The position numbers and the translations under genes are program-made. From the NCBI GenBank assembly GCA_903908715.1, contig CAIVSY010000049.1:1-48581 (forward strand): a DNA stretch of 48,581 nucleotides, read 5' to 3'. Within the stretch, counting starts at the first letter, position 1; each line of letters opens with the position of its first letter. Under the pieces are notes generated by a model, which was not told where the DNA came from, did not search any database, and saw nothing but the letters and a program-made list of their open reading frames with translations. Below are positions 35,453 through 44,943 of this stretch, piece after piece. The DNA is from an uncultured bacterium. Its GTDB lineage: Bacteria; Verrucomicrobiota; Kiritimatiellia; CAIKKV01; CAITUY01.

Positions 35453-36556
35453 ATGATCACGGCGTTCCTTATCGGTCTGGGCGTGATGTGCGCGGTGGTG
35501 CTGATCCTGACGCTCGTGATCCTGGCTTGTGATGCCACGATCGCGAACTACGGTCCGGTCCGGATTGTCATCAACGGCGAAAGGGAGATCACGGTCCAGG
35601 GCGGCCGGCCTCTGCTGGCGTCATTGAAGGATCACGAGATCTTCCTGCCATCGGCCTGCGGCGGGCGCGGTTCGTGCGGGATGTGCAAGGTGCGCGTGCT
35701 GGAAGGGGCCGGCGATCCGCTGGCCACGGAGCTGCCGTGGCTCAACGCGCAGGAACGCAAGGACAAGATCCGCCTTTCCTGCCAGGTCAAGGTCAAGCGA
35801 CCCCTCCGGATCGAGGTCCCGCGTGAACTGCTTCAGGTACGGCAATACCGCACGCAGGTTATCGGGATGCGTGACCTGACGTATGACATCAAGGAGGTCA
35901 CGCTCCAGCTGGCGCCCGGCGAGAGGATTGATTTCCAGGCGGGCCAGTTTATCCAGTTCGAGGTGCCGCCGTATGCGCTCGCCGATGAGCCGGTATACCG
36001 GGCGTATTCCATTTCCTCGAGTCCGGCCCAGCACGACCGGGTGGAGCTGGAAATACGGCTGGTGCCCAACGGGATCTGCACAACCTATGTGCACCGGTAT
36101 CTCAAGGTCGGGGACGGTGTGACCGTCAACGGTCCGTACGGCGATTTCCACCTGCAGGAGAATGACCGCGAGATGATCTGCGTGGCCGGCGGATCGGGCA
36201 TGGCGCCGATCAAATCCATCCTGGCGCGGCTGGCGGAGACCGGGTCAAAGCGCAGGATCCGGTATTTCTTCGGGGCGCGCACCGAGCGGGATCTTTTCCT
36301 GGTCGATGAGATGCGCGCGCTGGAGCGAACCTTGACGGACTTCCGGTTCATCCCCGCGCTGTCGGCGCCGCAGGACGGCGCCGCATGGCAGGGCGAGACC
36401 GGGCTTGTCACGGCGGTACTCGAGCGGCATGTGACGTCGGTGGAGAATGCCGAAGCCTACTTGTGCGGCAGTCCGGGGATGATCAACGCCACGGTGGCGG
36501 TACTGAAGAAGAAGGGGATGCCGGTCGAACGGATCTACTTCGACAGTTTTGGTTGA
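35453..36556 (+). CDS. nqrF: Na+-NQR subunit F (NADH-oxidising, 2Fe-2S and FAD)
   Basis: Entry subunit that oxidises NADH and passes electrons through FAD and a 2Fe-2S centre. It has an N-terminal membrane span (about 4-26), a ferredoxin-type domain with C69, C75, C78 and C110, an FAD motif RAYSISSS (183-190) and an NADH-binding domain with GGSGMAP (246-252) and YLCGSPGM, ending DSFG. This domain set is specific to Nqr and absent from Rnf. It starts three bases after nqrE. NqrA, normally the first gene of the operon, is not beside it. Confidence 0.97.
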   Translation: MITAFLIGLGVMCAVVLILTLVILACDATIANYGPVRIVINGEREITVQGGRPLLASLKDHEIFLPSACGGRGSCGMCKVRVLEGAGDPLATELPWLNAQERKDKIRLSCQVKVKRPLRIEVPRELLQVRQYRTQVIGMRDLTYDIKEVTLQLAPGERIDFQAGQFIQFEVPPYALADEPVYRAYSISSSPAQHDRVELEIRLVPNGICTTYVHRYLKVGDGVTVNGPYGDFHLQENDREMICVAGGSGMAPIKSILARLAETGSKRRIRYFFGARTERDLFLVDEMRALERTLTDFRFIPALSAPQDGAAWQGETGLVTAVLERHVTSVENAEAYLCGSPGMINATVAVLKKKGMPVERIYFDSFG

Positions 36557-36572
36557 GCGGGGAGGAAGTGCC

Positions 36573-37046
36573 ATGAAAGAAACGCCCCAGATGAGAAAAG
36601 CCCGTGAGAACATGATCCCCGGCCGGTTAAGCCTGCCGGGATTCCTGGGCGGCGAACGGGACCTGCCCAGGCTCCTCGATGAGGATGCCGAGACGGTCAA
36701 GCGGCTGGGTTTGACCCATGCGGCCATCGCGGACCGCATGCGGGAACTGCGGGATGCGGGAGCCGAAGGCCTGGGCGAGTTCCTTTCGGTTCCGCCGCAT
36801 TTCGAGGTCCGTGCGGACTCCGTGCGGGGGCGTATCCCCTGTCCCTTCGGGGAACGGGGCCTGTATCCCAAGACCAGCATCACGGTGCGCAACCTGCGGA
36901 CAGGCCGCGAGGTCACCTACACCGACCTGCATATCCATCTTGTGGCCGCGCATGGGTTCTACGAGGGGGTCGGGACCCCGTACCGTCTCGAGCCCGCAGA
37001 CCTGGTGTCTGTATTGGAGGTCCAGCCGAAGGATACAACCCTATGA
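36573..37046 (+). CDS. Unrecognised small protein between nqrF and uxaC
   Basis: No family assigned. The 157-residue soluble product begins with a short helical part (about 28-60), then has RGRIPCPFGERGLYPKTSITV and TDLHIHLVAAHGFYEGVG before an ordinary C terminus. These motif-like segments, with His and Cys residues, suggest a conserved family with a binding site. GGGGAGGAAG lies nine bases before the ATG. It begins 16 bases after nqrF, and its stop overlaps the uxaC start (ATGA), so it is cotranscribed with uxaC and probably with nqr. Confidence 0.75.
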   Translation: MKETPQMRKARENMIPGRLSLPGFLGGERDLPRLLDEDAETVKRLGLTHAAIADRMRELRDAGAEGLGEFLSVPPHFEVRADSVRGRIPCPFGERGLYPKTSITVRNLRTGREVTYTDLHIHLVAAHGFYEGVGTPYRLEPADLVSVLEVQPKDTTL

Positions 37047-38473
37047 AACCCACACCCTTCGTTCATGCCGATTTCCTTCTGGAAAACGAGTGGGCGCGCC
37101 GCCTGTACCACGGGTATGCGGAGGGCCTGCCGATCATCGACTACCATTGCCATTTGCCGCCGGCGCAGATTGCGGCGGATCACCGGTACCGGAACATCAC
37201 CGAGCTTTGGCTCGGGGGGGATCACTACAAATGGCGGGCCATGCGGACCAACGGTGTTCCGGAGCGGTACTGCACGGGGGATGCCACGGATCGTGAGAAA
37301 TTCGCCAAATGGGCCGCGACCATGCCCTGCCTGCTTCGTAACCCGCTCTACCACTGGACCCACCTGGAGCTGGCGCGATACTTTGACATCCATGACCTGC
37401 TGAGTCCTGCGACCGAGGAAGCCATCTGGAGTGCGTGCAACACCCGGCTCACCGAGGCGGGATCCACGGCACGCGGATTCATGCTCCGGTCCAAGGTGGT
37501 CCTCGTCTGCACGACGGACGATCCCTGTGATGATCTCAGGCACCATCGCGCCGTGGCGGCCGAACGTTCGTTCCCGGTCAAGGTTCTGCCCACATGGCGG
37601 CCCGACAAGGGCATGGCAGTGGAGAACCATGCGGTGTTCAATACGTGGGTCGACCGGCTGGCGGAAGCGGCCGGGATGGAGATCAAGACCTTTGACGAAT
37701 ACCTTGAGGCCCTGCGCCGGCGCCAGAAGGCGTTTCACGAGGCCGGGTGCCGCCTGTCCGATCACGGCCTTGAAACGGTGTATGCTGAGGACTACACGCA
37801 GGCGGGTGTGGCGGCCGACTTCCGCGCAATCCGGGACGGGCGGCCGCTCGACCTGGCGGCGCAGTTGCGGTTCAAGTCGGCCATGCTGGTCGAGTTCGGG
37901 CGGCTGGACCATGAATTCGGATGGACGCAGCAATACCACCTCGGCGCCTTGCGCAACAACAACTCGCGCCGGTTCTCCATGCTGGGGCCGGATACCGGTT
38001 TCGACAGCATCGGTGATTTCGAGGTGGCCCGCCCGCTTTCCCGCCTGCTGGACCGTCTGGACCGCGAGGACCGCCTGCCCCGGACCATCCTTTACAATCT
38101 CAACCCGCGCGACAACGAGTTGATGGTGACGATGTGCGGCAATTTCCAGGATGGATCCGTGGCGGGGAAGATCCAGCATGGAAGCGGGTGGTGGTTCCTG
38201 GACCAGAAGGACGGCATGGAGCGCCAGATCGAGAGTCTTTCCCAGCTCGGCCTGCTCAGCCGGTTCGTGGGCATGCTGACGGACAGCCGCTCGTTCATTT
38301 CTTATCCACGCCACGAGTATTTCCGGCGCATCCTCTGCAACCTGCTGGGGCGTGACATGACCGCCGGGCTGATTCCTGCGGATGAAGAGCTTGTCGGCGC
38401 CATGGTGAAGGATATCTGCTACCGGAATGCGGCGCGTTTCTTTGGATTCCCGTTACCTGTGGAACCGGAGTGA
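37043..38473 (+). CDS. uxaC: Glucuronate isomerase
   Basis: UxaC converts D-glucuronate to D-fructuronate, or galacturonate to tagaturonate, the first step of hexuronate breakdown. It is 476 residues, the usual length, with the metal-binding DYHCHLPP (33-40), the VCTTDDPCDDL region and FGWTQQYHLGALRNNN further on. An amidohydrolase-type TIM barrel is expected. It shares a four-base overlap with the preceding small gene, and no other hexuronate gene (uxaB, uxuA, kdgK) is in the window. Confidence 0.96.
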   Translation: MKPTPFVHADFLLENEWARRLYHGYAEGLPIIDYHCHLPPAQIAADHRYRNITELWLGGDHYKWRAMRTNGVPERYCTGDATDREKFAKWAATMPCLLRNPLYHWTHLELARYFDIHDLLSPATEEAIWSACNTRLTEAGSTARGFMLRSKVVLVCTTDDPCDDLRHHRAVAAERSFPVKVLPTWRPDKGMAVENHAVFNTWVDRLAEAAGMEIKTFDEYLEALRRRQKAFHEAGCRLSDHGLETVYAEDYTQAGVAADFRAIRDGRPLDLAAQLRFKSAMLVEFGRLDHEFGWTQQYHLGALRNNNSRRFSMLGPDTGFDSIGDFEVARPLSRLLDRLDREDRLPRTILYNLNPRDNELMVTMCGNFQDGSVAGKIQHGSGWWFLDQKDGMERQIESLSQLGLLSRFVGMLTDSRSFISYPRHEYFRRILCNLLGRDMTAGLIPADEELVGAMVKDICYRNAARFFGFPLPVEPE

Positions 38474-38641
38474 ATCGCGGACCTTCATGAGGCCGAACAC
38501 CTCTATTCCGGGGAGATGGCTGCACGGATGGGTGCAGCGGGATGGTGCGATCCACGGTTTCCATAAATCATCCTGTCCGGGGGGGATCCTGCGCGGATCG
38601 GGGATTACACGGCGGGGAATGGCGGTCAGGCAGGCTCATCC

Positions 38642-39793
38642 ATGAATACGACAAAGGTTCAACAGAAATACGATGCGGCCTTGGCTGGGCTGGCGGCCAA
38701 TACCCGCAAGGTGTTCGGCTATGACATTCCCGTTCTGATCGAGGGCGGCGTGTATTCCGGGATCTGGCTCGAATGCGGCCCGTTGGAAGGGTTGGTGTAT
38801 GGGCGGTTTGCCCCGCAGGTGGCCAGGGCCAATCACGACGTCTTCTTTCATCACCAGCGGGAGGATGGCTATTTCCCCTGCTGGGTATGGGGGGATCGCA
38901 AGGGTGCAGGCCAGATCCAGATGGTTGTCCCGATCGCCGCCACAGCGCTCGAGACCGCCGATCTGCTGGGGGACGAAGCCTTCCTGGCCCGGGCTTATGC
39001 CGCATGTGTGCGATGGGACCAATGGCTCGGCCGGCACCGGAACACCCGCGGCACGGGGCTTTGTGAGGCCTTCTGTGAATATGACACCGGTCACGACAAC
39101 AGTCCGCGGTTCCAGGGTCTTCCCAAGGAATGCCCGGGTGGTGATGCCGCGATTTGTCCTTCGGCCGGAAAGCTTCCCTATCTGGCGCCGGACCTGTCCG
39201 CATCCGTGTATGGGGGGCGCTGTGCGCTCGCGAAGATGGCGGATCGTCTCGGCAAGCGGCCGGAGGCCCAGCTCTGGCTTGACCAGGCGGAGCAGATGCG
39301 CGCGTTGATCCTCCGGCATTGCTTCGATCCGGAGGATGAATGTTTTTATGATGTCGACCGCGATGGCGGGTTCGTGCGGATCCGGGGCGATGCCTTAACG
39401 CGGGTATTGGGAGAGCATGTGCCCGGACAGGCCCTGTTCGAGCGCATCTACAAGCGCCACATCATCAACCCCGCCGAATTCTGGACGCCTTTTCCCCTGC
39501 CTTCCATCTCCATTGACGACCCCGCGTTTGTGCGGGCACTGCCCTGCAATTCCTGGGGTGGCGCCTCTCAGGCCTTGACGGCGCTGCGCGCCCCGCGGTG
39601 GTTCCTGCACTACGGCAAGGGGAAGGACCTGGAGCATCTCATGAACCGCTGGGTCCAGGCGATCCTTGATGCGCCCGGTTTCATGCAGCAGATGAACCCG
39701 TGGACGGGTGAATTCTCGACCTCCGAAGGGTATTCCCCCGCGATGTGTGTCCTGATCGATTTTGTCGACCGGCTGGAGCTGTTGAAAGCCTGA
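38642..39793 (+). CDS. GH63-like (alpha/alpha)6-barrel glycoside hydrolase
   Basis: Probable alpha-glycosidase of the GH63/mannosylglycerate-hydrolase group, cytoplasmic (no signal peptide). Diagnostic-looking segments are FFHHQREDGYFPCWVWG (about 68-84), CEYDTGHDNSPRF (145-157) with the acidic residues of the active site, FWTPFPLPSISIDDP (280-294) and TSEGYSPAMC (360-369). The 383-residue form is compact and lacks an N-terminal beta domain. It could act on glucose- or mannose-containing oligosaccharides or glycerate glycosides; the substrate is not readable. The ribosome binding site is weak. The 168 bases upstream (38474-38641) contain only a small hairpin near 38520. Confidence 0.65.
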   Translation: MNTTKVQQKYDAALAGLAANTRKVFGYDIPVLIEGGVYSGIWLECGPLEGLVYGRFAPQVARANHDVFFHHQREDGYFPCWVWGDRKGAGQIQMVVPIAATALETADLLGDEAFLARAYAACVRWDQWLGRHRNTRGTGLCEAFCEYDTGHDNSPRFQGLPKECPGGDAAICPSAGKLPYLAPDLSASVYGGRCALAKMADRLGKRPEAQLWLDQAEQMRALILRHCFDPEDECFYDVDRDGGFVRIRGDALTRVLGEHVPGQALFERIYKRHIINPAEFWTPFPLPSISIDDPAFVRALPCNSWGGASQALTALRAPRWFLHYGKGKDLEHLMNRWVQAILDAPGFMQQMNPWTGEFSTSEGYSPAMCVLIDFVDRLELLKA

Positions 39794-39821
39794 TGGAGCG
39801 GGCCCGCAAGGCTCGCGGCGG

Positions 39822-40550
39822 TTACAAATGCTGGCGGCGGTAGGCCGAAGGGGAAAGCCCGAAGGTGGCGCTGAACTGGCGCACAAAGTGGCTGTGATCA
39901 TAGAATCCGCATTGCACGGCGATCTCCGTGATCTTTGTTGAGCTGCCCGCCAGCATCTGGCAGGCCTTGTTCAGGCGCAGGCGGATCAGGTACTGCACGG
40001 GGGTAACCTGGAACAGTGCCTTGAACCGCCGCTCGAACTGGCTCAGTGAAAGATGGGTCAGGGTCGCCAGCTGCTGAACCGTCACCGGTTCCGGGAAGTG
40101 TCGGTCCAGGTATTCCATGACGACGGCCATGTCCCGGTAGCGGCCGGCGGTCTCCATGGCGCGGGTCAGGTCCCGGGTGAATCCGGCGAGGCCGATCACA
40201 TTGCCGCGGGCGTCTTGGACGGGGATCTTCGTGGTGACATGCCAGCTGATGCTCCGGTCGGCGTTGGGGACCAGTTCCACGCGGCTGGCCATGGGTTTTC
40301 TGCTGCGCATGACCTGGCGGTCATCCCGGACAAAGTGGTTCGCCAGTTCCCGGGGCGAGAAGTCATAGTCCGTTTTTCCGAGGATATCCTCCAGCTTTCG
40401 GGCGCCCAGCATTTCAATGAAGCCGGGATTGGCGTAGACGAATTCGCTTTTCAGGTTTTTCACGAAGAAATTTACATCGGGCAGGAACTCAAAAAGCTTC
40501 ATTGCCGAATGAATCAGCGGGGAAACGCCGGACAGGTTCTTTCTGGGCAT
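39822..40550 (-). CDS. PAS-domain AraC-family regulator
   Basis: Transcription factor with an N-terminal PAS domain (about 20-125: PDVNFFVKNLKSEFVYANPG, with DDRQVMRSRKP) and a C-terminal AraC helix-turn-helix pair (about 145-242), ending FYDHSHFVRQFSATFGLSP. The PAS part may bind a small molecule. It is divergent from the oxidoreductase cluster across a 192-base region (40551-40742) and is the natural candidate for controlling it. The hydrolase gene on the other side could also be regulated. Confidence 0.92.
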   Translation of the reverse strand: MPRKNLSGVSPLIHSAMKLFEFLPDVNFFVKNLKSEFVYANPGFIEMLGARKLEDILGKTDYDFSPRELANHFVRDDRQVMRSRKPMASRVELVPNADRSISWHVTTKIPVQDARGNVIGLAGFTRDLTRAMETAGRYRDMAVVMEYLDRHFPEPVTVQQLATLTHLSLSQFERRFKALFQVTPVQYLIRLRLNKACQMLAGSSTKITEIAVQCGFYDHSHFVRQFSATFGLSPSAYRRQHL

Positions 40551-40742
40551 GCCGATAATTTACACAAAGATGCGGGTTTCATGCAAGACGGTTCCACGGG
40601 GTGCGGCTAGGATTCCGCAACGAAATGGGGCAGGGGCTGGTTGTTTGCGGCAGGCCGGAAGGGATTGCGGGGAGACCGGTTTCGTGGAGCTTGTGGAACG
40701 GGCGTTGTTGTGGGCGGAGAGAAGCAACAAGGGAGGTGCATC

Positions 40743-41912
40743 ATGGCGAATCGGAAGATACGGATGGGAATGGTGGGCGGCGGCCGCGGCGCTTTTATCG
40801 GGGCGGTCCACCGGATGGCGGCGGCCCTGGATGGCCAGATTGAACTGGTGTGCGGCGCGTTCAGCGCGGATCCGGAAAAATCCAAGGCGTCCGGCAGGGA
40901 TTTGTTCCTTCCGGCCGGCCGCGTGTATGGTTCCTACGCCGAGATGTTCCGGCGCGAGAAGGCCCTCCCGCCGGAGCAACGCATGGATTGTGTCAGCATC
41001 GTGACCCCGAACCACATGCATTTCCCCGTGGCGAAGATGGCGTTGCAGAACGGGTTCCATGTCATCTGCGACAAGCCGCTGGCCTTCAATCTCAAGCAGG
41101 CGGTGGAACTCGAGGCGCTGGTTCGCAAGACCGGCCTGATCTTTGCGCTGACGCACAACTACACCGGTTATCCGATGGTGAAGGAAGCGCGGGAGCAGGT
41201 CCGCAGCGGAAAGCTGGGCAGGATCCGGAAGATTGTCGTCGAGTATCCCCAGGGCTGGCTGGCCTCGTTGCTGGAGAAGACGGGGCAGAAGCAGGCCGAC
41301 TGGCGGACCGATCCGAAGCGGGCGGGGGTCAGCTGCTGCATCGGTGATATCGGTTCGCACGCGGAGAACCTGGCGGAGTTCATTACCGGGTTGCAGATCG
41401 AATCCGTTTGCGCCGAACTGACCACGTTCGTCAAGGGCCGCAAGCTGGATGATGACGGGAATGTTCTGTTGCGGTTCAAGGGCGGGGCCCGCGGGATCCT
41501 GTTCGCGAGCCAGATCTCGATCAACGAGGAGAACAGCCTGGCCATCCGGGTTTACGGGGAGAAGGGCGGCTTGGAATGGCACCAGGAGGAGCCGAACACC
41601 CTGCTTCTGAAGTGGCCGGACCGGCCGCGGCAGATCCTGCGCACGGGCGGCGGATACGGATATCTTTCTGCGGCGGCGCTGCAGGCCACGCGCCTGCCGC
41701 CGGGACACCCGGAGGGGTATCTCGAAGCCTTTGGCAACCTCTACAGGAATTTCGCCGTGGCAGTCCGTGTGGCGCTGTCGGGCAGGAAGCCCTCGGCGGC
41801 CGTGATGAACTTCCCGACGATCCGCGACGGGGTGCGCGGGATGGCGTTTATCGAGACAGTGGTCAAGAGTTCGCGCAGCAAGGACAAGTGGGTCAAGATG
41901 CCGACCCTTTAA
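40743..41912 (+). CDS. Gfo/Idh/MocA-family oxidoreductase (first of cluster)
   Basis: NAD(P)-dependent sugar oxidoreductase of 389 residues. The Rossmann start [15 protein letters not shown] (about 5-19) and the [19 protein letters not shown] segment with its conserved Lys-Pro are typical. Members oxidise a hydroxyl to a keto group in sugars or inositols. GGAGGTG lies just upstream of the ATG. It is the first gene of the cluster divergent from the AraC regulator, and is followed after 58 bases by a TIM-barrel isomerase. Substrate unknown. Confidence 0.9.
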   Translation: MANRKIRMGMVGGGRGAFIGAVHRMAAALDGQIELVCGAFSADPEKSKASGRDLFLPAGRVYGSYAEMFRREKALPPEQRMDCVSIVTPNHMHFPVAKMALQNGFHVICDKPLAFNLKQAVELEALVRKTGLIFALTHNYTGYPMVKEAREQVRSGKLGRIRKIVVEYPQGWLASLLEKTGQKQADWRTDPKRAGVSCCIGDIGSHAENLAEFITGLQIESVCAELTTFVKGRKLDDDGNVLLRFKGGARGILFASQISINEENSLAIRVYGEKGGLEWHQEEPNTLLLKWPDRPRQILRTGGGYGYLSAAALQATRLPPGHPEGYLEAFGNLYRNFAVAVRVALSGRKPSAAVMNFPTIRDGVRGMAFIETVVKSSRSKDKWVKMPTL

Positions 41913-41970
41913 TCAAGGCATGGCAATAGCGCGGGGTGCGAGCCCCGCGGGATTCCAAAGGAGAAGAATC

Positions 41971-42966
41971 ATGGCAAGACCAGTCACGTTGTTTACAGGG
42001 CAGTGGGCGGATTTGTCGTTGGAACCGCTTTGCCAGAAGGCGAAAGGGTTCGGCTATGACGGCTTGGAACTCGCCTGCTGGGGCGACCATTTCGAGGTGG
42101 AGAAGGCCGACGCGGCGTATTGCCGCCGGAAGCGGGAACTGCTGGACCGGTACGGGCTCAAGCTGTTTTCCATCAGCACGCATCTGGTGGGGCAGGCGGT
42201 CTGCGACCGGATCGATGAGCGGCACAAGGGGATCCTGCCGCCCCACGTGTGGGGGGATGGGGATCCCGAAGGGGTGCGGCGGCGTGCGGCGAAGGAGATG
42301 ATCCGGACCGCCAAGGCGGCCGCGACGCTGGGGGTCAAGGTTGTCAACGGGTTCACCGGCAGTTCCATCTGGCACTTGCTGTACGCGTTTCCGCCGGTCT
42401 CTCCGGCCATGATTGACGCGGGCTTCAAGGATTTCGGCAAGCGATGGAAGCCGATCCTGGACGAGTTCCGGAAGGCGGGTGTGAAATTCGCGCTGGAAGT
42501 GCATCCGACGGAAATCGCGTTCGACATTGAGTCCGCGGCCCGGGCGATCGAGGCGGTGGACGGTCATCCGGCCTTCGGTTTCAACTATGATCCGAGCCAC
42601 CTGGGATACCAGGGGGTCGACTACGTGGCCTTCATCGAGCGGTTCCGCGACCGGATCTTCCACGTGCACATGAAGGATGTGGCGTGGTCCCAGACGCCGC
42701 GCACCTCGGGTGTATTCGGCGGGCATCTGAACTTTGGTGATTCGCGGCGCTTCTGGGATTTCCGTTCCCTCGGGCGCGGGAACGTGGACTTCGAGCGGAT
42801 TCTGCGTGCGCTGAATGCCATCGGTTATAAGGGCCCCCTGTCGGTGGAATGGGAGGATAGCGGCATGGACCGGGAACATGGCGCCCGGGAGGCTTGCGCG
42901 TTCGTCAGGAGGCTTGATTTCGCGCCGTCAGGCGTGGCGTTTGATGCGGCATTTGAAAAGAAGTGA
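41971..42966 (+). CDS. Sugar isomerase/epimerase-like TIM-barrel protein (331 residues)
   Basis: Protein of the xylose-isomerase-like/AP-endonuclease-2 superfamily, in the branch that includes IolE and tagatose or ketose epimerases. It shows [10 protein letters not shown] and [12 protein letters not shown], then HVHMKDV, which supply the Glu, Asp and His metal ligands. AAAGGAG precedes the ATG. It overlaps no neighbour but is only eight bases before the next oxidoreductase gene. Paired oxidoreductase and isomerase genes commonly act on keto-sugars in turn. Confidence 0.88.
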   Translation: MARPVTLFTGQWADLSLEPLCQKAKGFGYDGLELACWGDHFEVEKADAAYCRRKRELLDRYGLKLFSISTHLVGQAVCDRIDERHKGILPPHVWGDGDPEGVRRRAAKEMIRTAKAAATLGVKVVNGFTGSSIWHLLYAFPPVSPAMIDAGFKDFGKRWKPILDEFRKAGVKFALEVHPTEIAFDIESAARAIEAVDGHPAFGFNYDPSHLGYQGVDYVAFIERFRDRIFHVHMKDVAWSQTPRTSGVFGGHLNFGDSRRFWDFRSLGRGNVDFERILRALNAIGYKGPLSVEWEDSGMDREHGAREACAFVRRLDFAPSGVAFDAAFEKK

Positions 42967-42973
42967 TTCCATC

Positions 42974-44002
42974 ATGAAAAAACCCTTGCGTGTGGTTCTT
43001 GTGGGTTGCGGGGGCATCAGCGGCGCCTGGCTGGATCCGGCGACGAAGATGCCCGAGTTGCAGATCGTGGGGCTTGTGGACCAGGTGGAGGAGAGCGCCC
43101 GGAAGAGGGCGGCGGAATTCCATCTGGAGTCTGCCGAGATCGGCACGGATCTCCGGCGGGTCCTCAAGAAGATTCAGCCGGATGTCGTGTTCGACTGCAC
43201 GATTCCGGAGGCGCATGTGACGGTTGCGCTGGAATCCTTCCGCGCCGGGTGTCATGTGCTGGGTGAGAAGCCGCTGGCGGACTCGATGGCGAATGCCCGG
43301 CGCATGGTGCGTGCGGCGCAAAAGGCGGGGGTTACGCATGCGGTGATCCAGAACCGGCGTTTTCTCCCGGAAATCCGGGCGGTGCGGCAGCTCGTTGCCT
43401 CGGACACGCTGGGCGCCCTGACCACGCTGAATTCCGATTTCTACATTGGAGCCCATTTCGGCGGGTTCCGGGACCACATGCAGCATGTGCTGCTGCTGGA
43501 CATGGCGATCCATACCTTCGATGCCGCACGCCTGATCTGCGGCGCGGATCCCGTCTCGGTCTATGCCAAGGAATGGAATCCGGCGGGATCCTGGTATGAC
43601 CACGATGCGTCCGCCGTGGCGGTTTTCACGATGAGCAACGGGCTCGTCTACACCTATCGCGGAAGCTGGTGCTCGGAGGGGATGCACACCTCGTGGGAAT
43701 CCTCCTGGCACGGGATCGGGACCCGCGGCAGTTTCCGCTGGGATGGCGGAAGTCAACTTCGTGCCCAGGCGGTGAAGGAAGTCGGCGGATTCCACAGCCA
43801 GATGGAAGATGTGGGTCTCGCGCCCTTCACCGATGCGCAGAAGATCGGCGGGCATGGCGGGCAGATCCGCGACTTCGTGAATTGCCTGCTCGAGGGACGG
43901 AAACCGGAGACGGCATCGACCGACAACATCAAGAGCCTGGCCATGGTTTTCTCGGCGATCAAGAGCGCGGCCAAGGGGCGTGAAATCAACGTGGAATGGT
44001 AA
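42974..44002 (+). CDS. Gfo/Idh/MocA-family oxidoreductase (second of cluster)
   Basis: A second NAD(P)-dependent sugar oxidoreductase, 342 residues, only distantly similar to the first. It has VVLVGCGGISGAW (about 7-19) and LGEKPLADSM with the conserved Lys, and HDASAVAVFTMSNG in the C-terminal domain. The start at 42974 is used; an ATG at 42944 would overlap the previous gene. Two such enzymes in one operon suggest successive oxidation and reduction of the same sugar, as in inositol or 3-keto-sugar pathways. Confidence 0.9.
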   Translation: MKKPLRVVLVGCGGISGAWLDPATKMPELQIVGLVDQVEESARKRAAEFHLESAEIGTDLRRVLKKIQPDVVFDCTIPEAHVTVALESFRAGCHVLGEKPLADSMANARRMVRAAQKAGVTHAVIQNRRFLPEIRAVRQLVASDTLGALTTLNSDFYIGAHFGGFRDHMQHVLLLDMAIHTFDAARLICGADPVSVYAKEWNPAGSWYDHDASAVAVFTMSNGLVYTYRGSWCSEGMHTSWESSWHGIGTRGSFRWDGGSQLRAQAVKEVGGFHSQMEDVGLAPFTDAQKIGGHGGQIRDFVNCLLEGRKPETASTDNIKSLAMVFSAIKSAAKGREINVEW

Positions 44003-44026
44003 GCAAAGCGGAAGGCAGTATACGAC

Positions 44027-44923
44027 ATGACAAAGCATGAGAATCACCGGGATATCCGTATTGGAACCCTTGTCAGCGGCGGGAGCGACACCGGAAACTA
44101 CATCCGGAGGATTCTGCCCCACGGATTCGAGAGTTTCTCCGTGACGTTCTGGCAGACGATCGGGACCACGAACCTCAAGCAGCTGGCGCGGGAGGTCAAG
44201 GAAGCCATCGGCGACCGCGATGTGGTCATCAGCTCGCTCGGCATATTCGGGAATCCCCTCGAGGACGGGGAGATGGATGCCCAGACCCGCAAGGGGTGGG
44301 AGGCGTTGATCGACAACGCGCACCTTTTCGGAACCGACATTGTGGCGGGGTTCACGGGGCGCCTTCGCGGCAAGCCGATCGACGAGTCCATTCCCCGGTT
44401 CAAGCAGGTATTCGGCAAGCTGGCGAAGCGTGCGGCGGACAAGGGGGTCCGGCTGGCGTTCGAGAACTGCAGCATGGGCGGAAACTGGCATGCGGGGGAC
44501 TGGAATATTGCCCACAATCCGGATGCGTGGACCCTGATGTTCGATGCCCTCCCGGCCCGGAACCTGGGCCTGCAATGGGAGCCCTGCCACCAGCGGGTGT
44601 GCCTGATCGACCCCATGCCGCAGTTGCGCAAGTGGGTTGGCCGGATCTTCCACGTGCACGGCAAGGATGCCACCGTGCTGTGGGATGTGGTGCGCGAGAA
44701 GGGGGTTGGCAGCAACGCGGAGTACGCCTTCCACCGGACGCCGGGATTTGGTGACAGCAATTGGACGGACATCATCAGCGAGTTGCGCCGCGGCGGATTC
44801 AAAGGTTCTATTGACATCGAGGGGTGGCATGATCCAGTCTACCGCGATGATTTGGAAATGACCGGCCAGGTGTACGGTCTGAACTATCTCAAACAATGCC
44901 GTGGGGGTGCGTTCGTGCCCTGA
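44027..44923 (+). CDS. Sugar isomerase/epimerase-like TIM-barrel protein (298 residues)
   Basis: The second isomerase-like protein of the cluster. Conserved segments are AFENCSMGGNWH, LQWEPCHQ and FHVHGKDA, giving the Glu and His residues of the metal site. It starts 24 bases after the second oxidoreductase. Its stop overlaps a possible upstream start (44923) of the next gene (TGATG). Substrate unknown. Confidence 0.88.
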   Translation: MTKHENHRDIRIGTLVSGGSDTGNYIRRILPHGFESFSVTFWQTIGTTNLKQLAREVKEAIGDRDVVISSLGIFGNPLEDGEMDAQTRKGWEALIDNAHLFGTDIVAGFTGRLRGKPIDESIPRFKQVFGKLAKRAADKGVRLAFENCSMGGNWHAGDWNIAHNPDAWTLMFDALPARNLGLQWEPCHQRVCLIDPMPQLRKWVGRIFHVHGKDATVLWDVVREKGVGSNAEYAFHRTPGFGDSNWTDIISELRRGGFKGSIDIEGWHDPVYRDDLEMTGQVYGLNYLKQCRGGAFVP

Positions 44924-44943
44924 TGGCGGGCAGGGACGTAAAG

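Noticed and set aside
32661-36556. Rnf complex rather than Nqr
   Set aside because: No RnfB or RnfC is present, and the NqrF-type 2Fe-2S/FAD/NADH subunit and NqrE motifs are.
42905-44896. Long minus-strand reading frame opposite the sugar cluster
   Set aside because: Shadow of the well-supported oxidoreductase and isomerase genes on the plus strand.
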